DNA of 64,000 nucleotides from Caldilineaceae bacterium bin5 (GTDB taxonomy: Bacteria > Chloroflexota > Anaerolineae > Caldilineales > Caldilineaceae): contig MPML01000004.1 of assembly GCA_002238445.1 (NCBI GenBank), positions 1-64,000 of the forward strand. The letters run 5' to 3'. The notes beneath the pieces were generated by a model, which ran no database searches, was not told the DNA's origin, and saw only the letters and a program-made list of their open reading frames with translations. Below, in pieces: positions 62,029-64,000 of this stretch. The first letter of the stretch is position 1, and every line of letters begins with the position of its first letter. Position numbers and translations under genes: made by a program.

Positions 62029-62841
62029 GTGATCGAAAAGAACAAGGCGACTCCCCTCGACTATAGTCCCACCTCCTTCTCCCAGGGACGAATGGACTTT
62101 GCCTGGGAGGAGTTGACGGCCACACAGCGGGCGCAGCACTACGCCGACTGGCAGGCCGGAAAGGGCCTCATCGGCGGCGACCCCCGGCAGCGTCCGAAAT
62201 TCGATGTTCTTCCTTCCTGGGGGGTGGACCGACGTTTTGTGCGCGCCCTTGCGCTCGGTGATGCTGGCGCCGCAAATGGCGAACGCTTCCGCCGGGAAAT
62301 TGTGAGAGCGCGATCTCTGGAAATTGAGATCGGATTTGGCCGGGGGGACTTCCTCCTTGACCGCGCCGCGCGCATGCCCGAGCGAATGTTCATCGGCTTC
62401 GAGGTAAGAACCAAGGCCGTGCGCCTGACGCTGCGCCGCCTGGAGAAAGGGGGTTTGGGGAATCTGTGGCTTAGCGACGATGATGCCAGAGTGGGTCTGC
62501 CGCATGCTATCCCGGACAGCAGAGTGGATGCAGTTCATGTGCTCTTTCCTGACCCCTGGTGGAAGGCGCAGCACAAGGTAAAGCGCCTGTTTTCTCCTCC
62601 ATTTGTCGATCTGTTGGCCTCCAAAATACGTTCGGGCGGCTATTTGCACTTGAAGAGTGACGTGGAGCAGTACTGCGAAATGGTGCGCTACCTCCTGTCT
62701 CAACACTCCGCATTTTGTGATCACAGTCCGGAAGGGGCCGCCCGGATCGGGCCATATCTTCCTACACACCGGGAACACTGGTGCCGGGAAAACAGGATGC
62801 CGGTGTGGGCCTGTTATTTTGCCAGGCGAGATGAAGGGTAG
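62029..62841 (+). CDS. trmB: tRNA (guanine-N7-)-methyltransferase TrmB (270 aa)
   Basis: SAM-dependent enzyme methylating G46 of t[19 protein letters not shown] is the SAM loop, FIGFEVR a family segment and [17 protein letters not shown] the catalytic motif. The N-terminal extension of about 45 residues is longer than usual (family about 210-240). The start is GTG at 62029 without a strong site; ATG 62092 (MDFAWEEL) has AGGGA close by and is a real alternative that shortens the extension by 21 residues. Confidence 0.88.
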   Translation: MIEKNKATPLDYSPTSFSQGRMDFAWEELTATQRAQHYADWQAGKGLIGGDPRQRPKFDVLPSWGVDRRFVRALALGDAGAANGERFRREIVRARSLEIEIGFGRGDFLLDRAARMPERMFIGFEVRTKAVRLTLRRLEKGGLGNLWLSDDDARVGLPHAIPDSRVDAVHVLFPDPWWKAQHKVKRLFSPPFVDLLASKIRSGGYLHLKSDVEQYCEMVRYLLSQHSAFCDHSPEGAARIGPYLPTHREHWCRENRMPVWACYFARRDEG

Positions 62842-62934
62842 GCGATTGTCTGGGAGGAAGTGTTGGCTCAGCCGCGCGGCAGCACCAGAGTTGACTACAT
62901 CGGTTGATTTGACAGGTCAAGCGGGGTCGAAAGT

Positions 62935-63459
62935 TCAGCGGGCATGGGCGAGGTGAATTTGCTGGCGAAGTTCGCGGCGGGCGGTGTTCAGGTTTTCCTT
63001 GATTTTGAAGAAGACCGCCTCGGTTACTTCCATTTCCTGCGAGATTAATAGTGCTTCAAGGGCTTCAACCACGCGCAGCACTTTGGCTTCCAATAGCTCG
63101 ACAGTGGTCGCGTAGAGTGACTCGGGCAAAAAGTAGAGCAGGATAACCAGACCCCACATAGCGAACGCCAGAATTCTGTTTCCACCCATACTTACCTGCT
63201 CGCGCAGCAGAAACATCGACAAGAGCCAGATAACGACGGTTGCCGCCATCAGATCATAGCGGGTGATTGGTCGGGCCGCGCTGATGTCCTGCACGCCGGC
63301 GGCCAGTTGGTCGTAGGTTTTGAGACGCGCCAACCACAGGTTGAATTGCCGACACTGCTGGCGGTTGACCCTGCTCTGATCAAAGAGGGCCAGCTCCAGC
63401 GCCCGTTCGCGGCATTGGTCGGCTAACTCATAGAACTCTTTACGCGTCAATTCTGCCAT
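62935..63459 (-). CDS. Hypothetical membrane protein (174 aa)
   Basis: N-terminal charged helices (MAELTRKEFYELADQCRERA), two adjacent membrane helices (MAATVVIWLLSMFLL, ILAFAMWGLVILLYFL) and a C-terminal charged helix (NTARRELRQQIHLAHAR). I do not recognise a family; the plan is like small membrane-anchored structural or regulatory proteins. The ribosome site is not evident. It follows the prenyltransferase-like gene on the minus strand. Confidence 0.65.
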   Translation of the reverse strand: MAELTRKEFYELADQCRERALELALFDQSRVNRQQCRQFNLWLARLKTYDQLAAGVQDISAARPITRYDLMAATVVIWLLSMFLLREQVSMGGNRILAFAMWGLVILLYFLPESLYATTVELLEAKVLRVVEALEALLISQEMEVTEAVFFKIKENLNTARRELRQQIHLAHAR

Positions 63460-63652
63460 GAATCGAGTCCGCTAGATGCGCGGGACGAGCCTGTCGCCAC
63501 ACCAGGAGGCAGGCAATCGGGCGCTGACCTCCTGGGCAATCGAGCTACAGTGCCCGGTGGGAATGGGGCTACCTGACGAAGGCACCGGAAGGGCAATCAT
63601 GCACAGCCAACTCAGGACCTTCCAGCGGATGCCGGGTACAGTCGTTGCCCGA

Positions 63653-64000
63653 TCAGGTGAGCCACAGGGGCACAAGCCACAACAACCCAGCCAAAACCAC
63701 AGCGTTCAACGTGTTCTCTGCGGTTGCAATTCCGGCCTGTCTGGAGAATGGCCATACCCGTGCACGGGCGAATGCACGCAAGAAGAGGGGGAATGCTCCC
63801 AGAACGAGAATCGTCCACACCGGCACAGCGCCGGTCGCTATCAGCAGCAGCAGAACGATAAACGCGGCAATGGCAAGAATTGCCGCAACGTCCAGGCCGC
63901 GCTCGGGTCCGAACACAACCGCCAAAGTACGTCGCCGCAGACGCCAGTCACGGTGCCAGCTGTAGAAACCATAGGATTGGTAGGCCAGCCAGGCGAATGT
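63653..64000 (-). CDS. C-terminal part of a membrane protein, probable UbiA-family prenyltransferase (partial)
   Basis: The frame runs open to the window edge, so the 5' part lies outside. The visible 115 residues hold YSWHRDWRLRRRTLAVVFG, like the second Asp-rich and Arg region before RTLAV in UbiA/MenA-type prenyltransferases, followed by three hydrophobic helices (IAAFIVLLLLIATGAVPVW and others) and a C-terminal WLVPLWLT. The stop codon is at 63653. Another polytopic family is possible because only the end is seen. Confidence 0.5.
   Translation of the reverse strand, partial: TFAWLAYQSYGFYSWHRDWRLRRRTLAVVFGPERGLDVAAILAIAAFIVLLLLIATGAVPVWTILVLGAFPLFLRAFARARVWPFSRQAGIATAENTLNAVVLAGLLWLVPLWLT

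Noticed and set aside
1..64000. tRNA, rRNA or insertion sequence with transposase
   Set aside because: I scanned intergenic regions for T-arm-like sequences and transposase-like ORFs and saw none; a covariance-model search would be decisive.

Overview
The window most resembles a Chloroflexota genome of the Anaerolineae/Caldilineales type. This is inferred from protein style alone, because no rRNA or tRNA was found. The pointers are: high GC; two Tat-type solute-binding lipoproteins (TRRNFLKG or SRRDMLKL followed by an AAC lipobox); a membrane protein with a long Thr/Pro 'TATP' stalk; many Asp-box (BNR) propellers and sugar-phosphate isomerase/epimerases; and class A PBP, MurE, MenG/UbiE-type, ETF and acyl-CoA dehydrogenase genes mixed with catabolic clusters. 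The window starts in intergenic DNA and ends inside a minus-strand membrane protein gene, probably UbiA family.

Layout. 0.4-7.6 kb (minus): a Cys-rich small protein, an intrinsic terminator, a lipoprotein built from a threefold repeat, then a BNR/Thr-Pro-stalk membrane protein translationally coupled to murE. 7.7-8.8 kb: a nested minisatellite and a dispersed structured repeat. 8.8-18.4 kb (minus): an Opp/Dpp-type importer (SBP and two permeases), a 582-aa protein of unknown function and three sialidase-like Asp-box proteins. 18.4-31.8 kb: a sugar/sugar-acid catabolic region with three isomerase/epimerases, two SDRs, two D-2-hydroxyacid dehydrogenases, an HpcH/HpaI aldolase, an amidohydrolase, an NAD-dependent epimerase and an M24 peptidase. 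It carries a chimeric pseudogene and a 134-bp triplication across a gene start. 31.9-34.7 kb: an orphan FtsX-type permease. 34.8-40.9 kb (plus): a Mal-type importer, a fourth Asp-box protein and a Gfo/Idh/MocA oxidoreductase.

41-43 kb: a small hypothetical gene, a cupin and gcvT. 43-47.9 kb: the most unusual locus, a secreted double seven-blade Reg_prop propeller plus Y_Y_Y domain joined through one membrane helix to a cytoplasmic STAND/AAA-like ATPase. It is followed by a second, soluble ATPase with a possible winged helix and coiled coil. The sensor half looks like a Bacteroides hybrid two-component sensor, but the kinase is replaced by an NTPase. 47.9-64 kb: mostly housekeeping (ubiE-like and a second methyltransferase, class A PBP, surE, a PH/DUF1648-like membrane protein, GT2, CPBP protease, acyl-CoA dehydrogenase with etfB-etfA, threonine synthase, trmB).

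How the genes fit together: the importers, Asp-box proteins, isomerases, dehydrogenases and aldolase look like a scavenging region for glycans or acidic sugars. Neither importer has an ATPase gene in the window. Two intergenic repeat families and several remodelled intergenic regions show that the accessory part is being rearranged.
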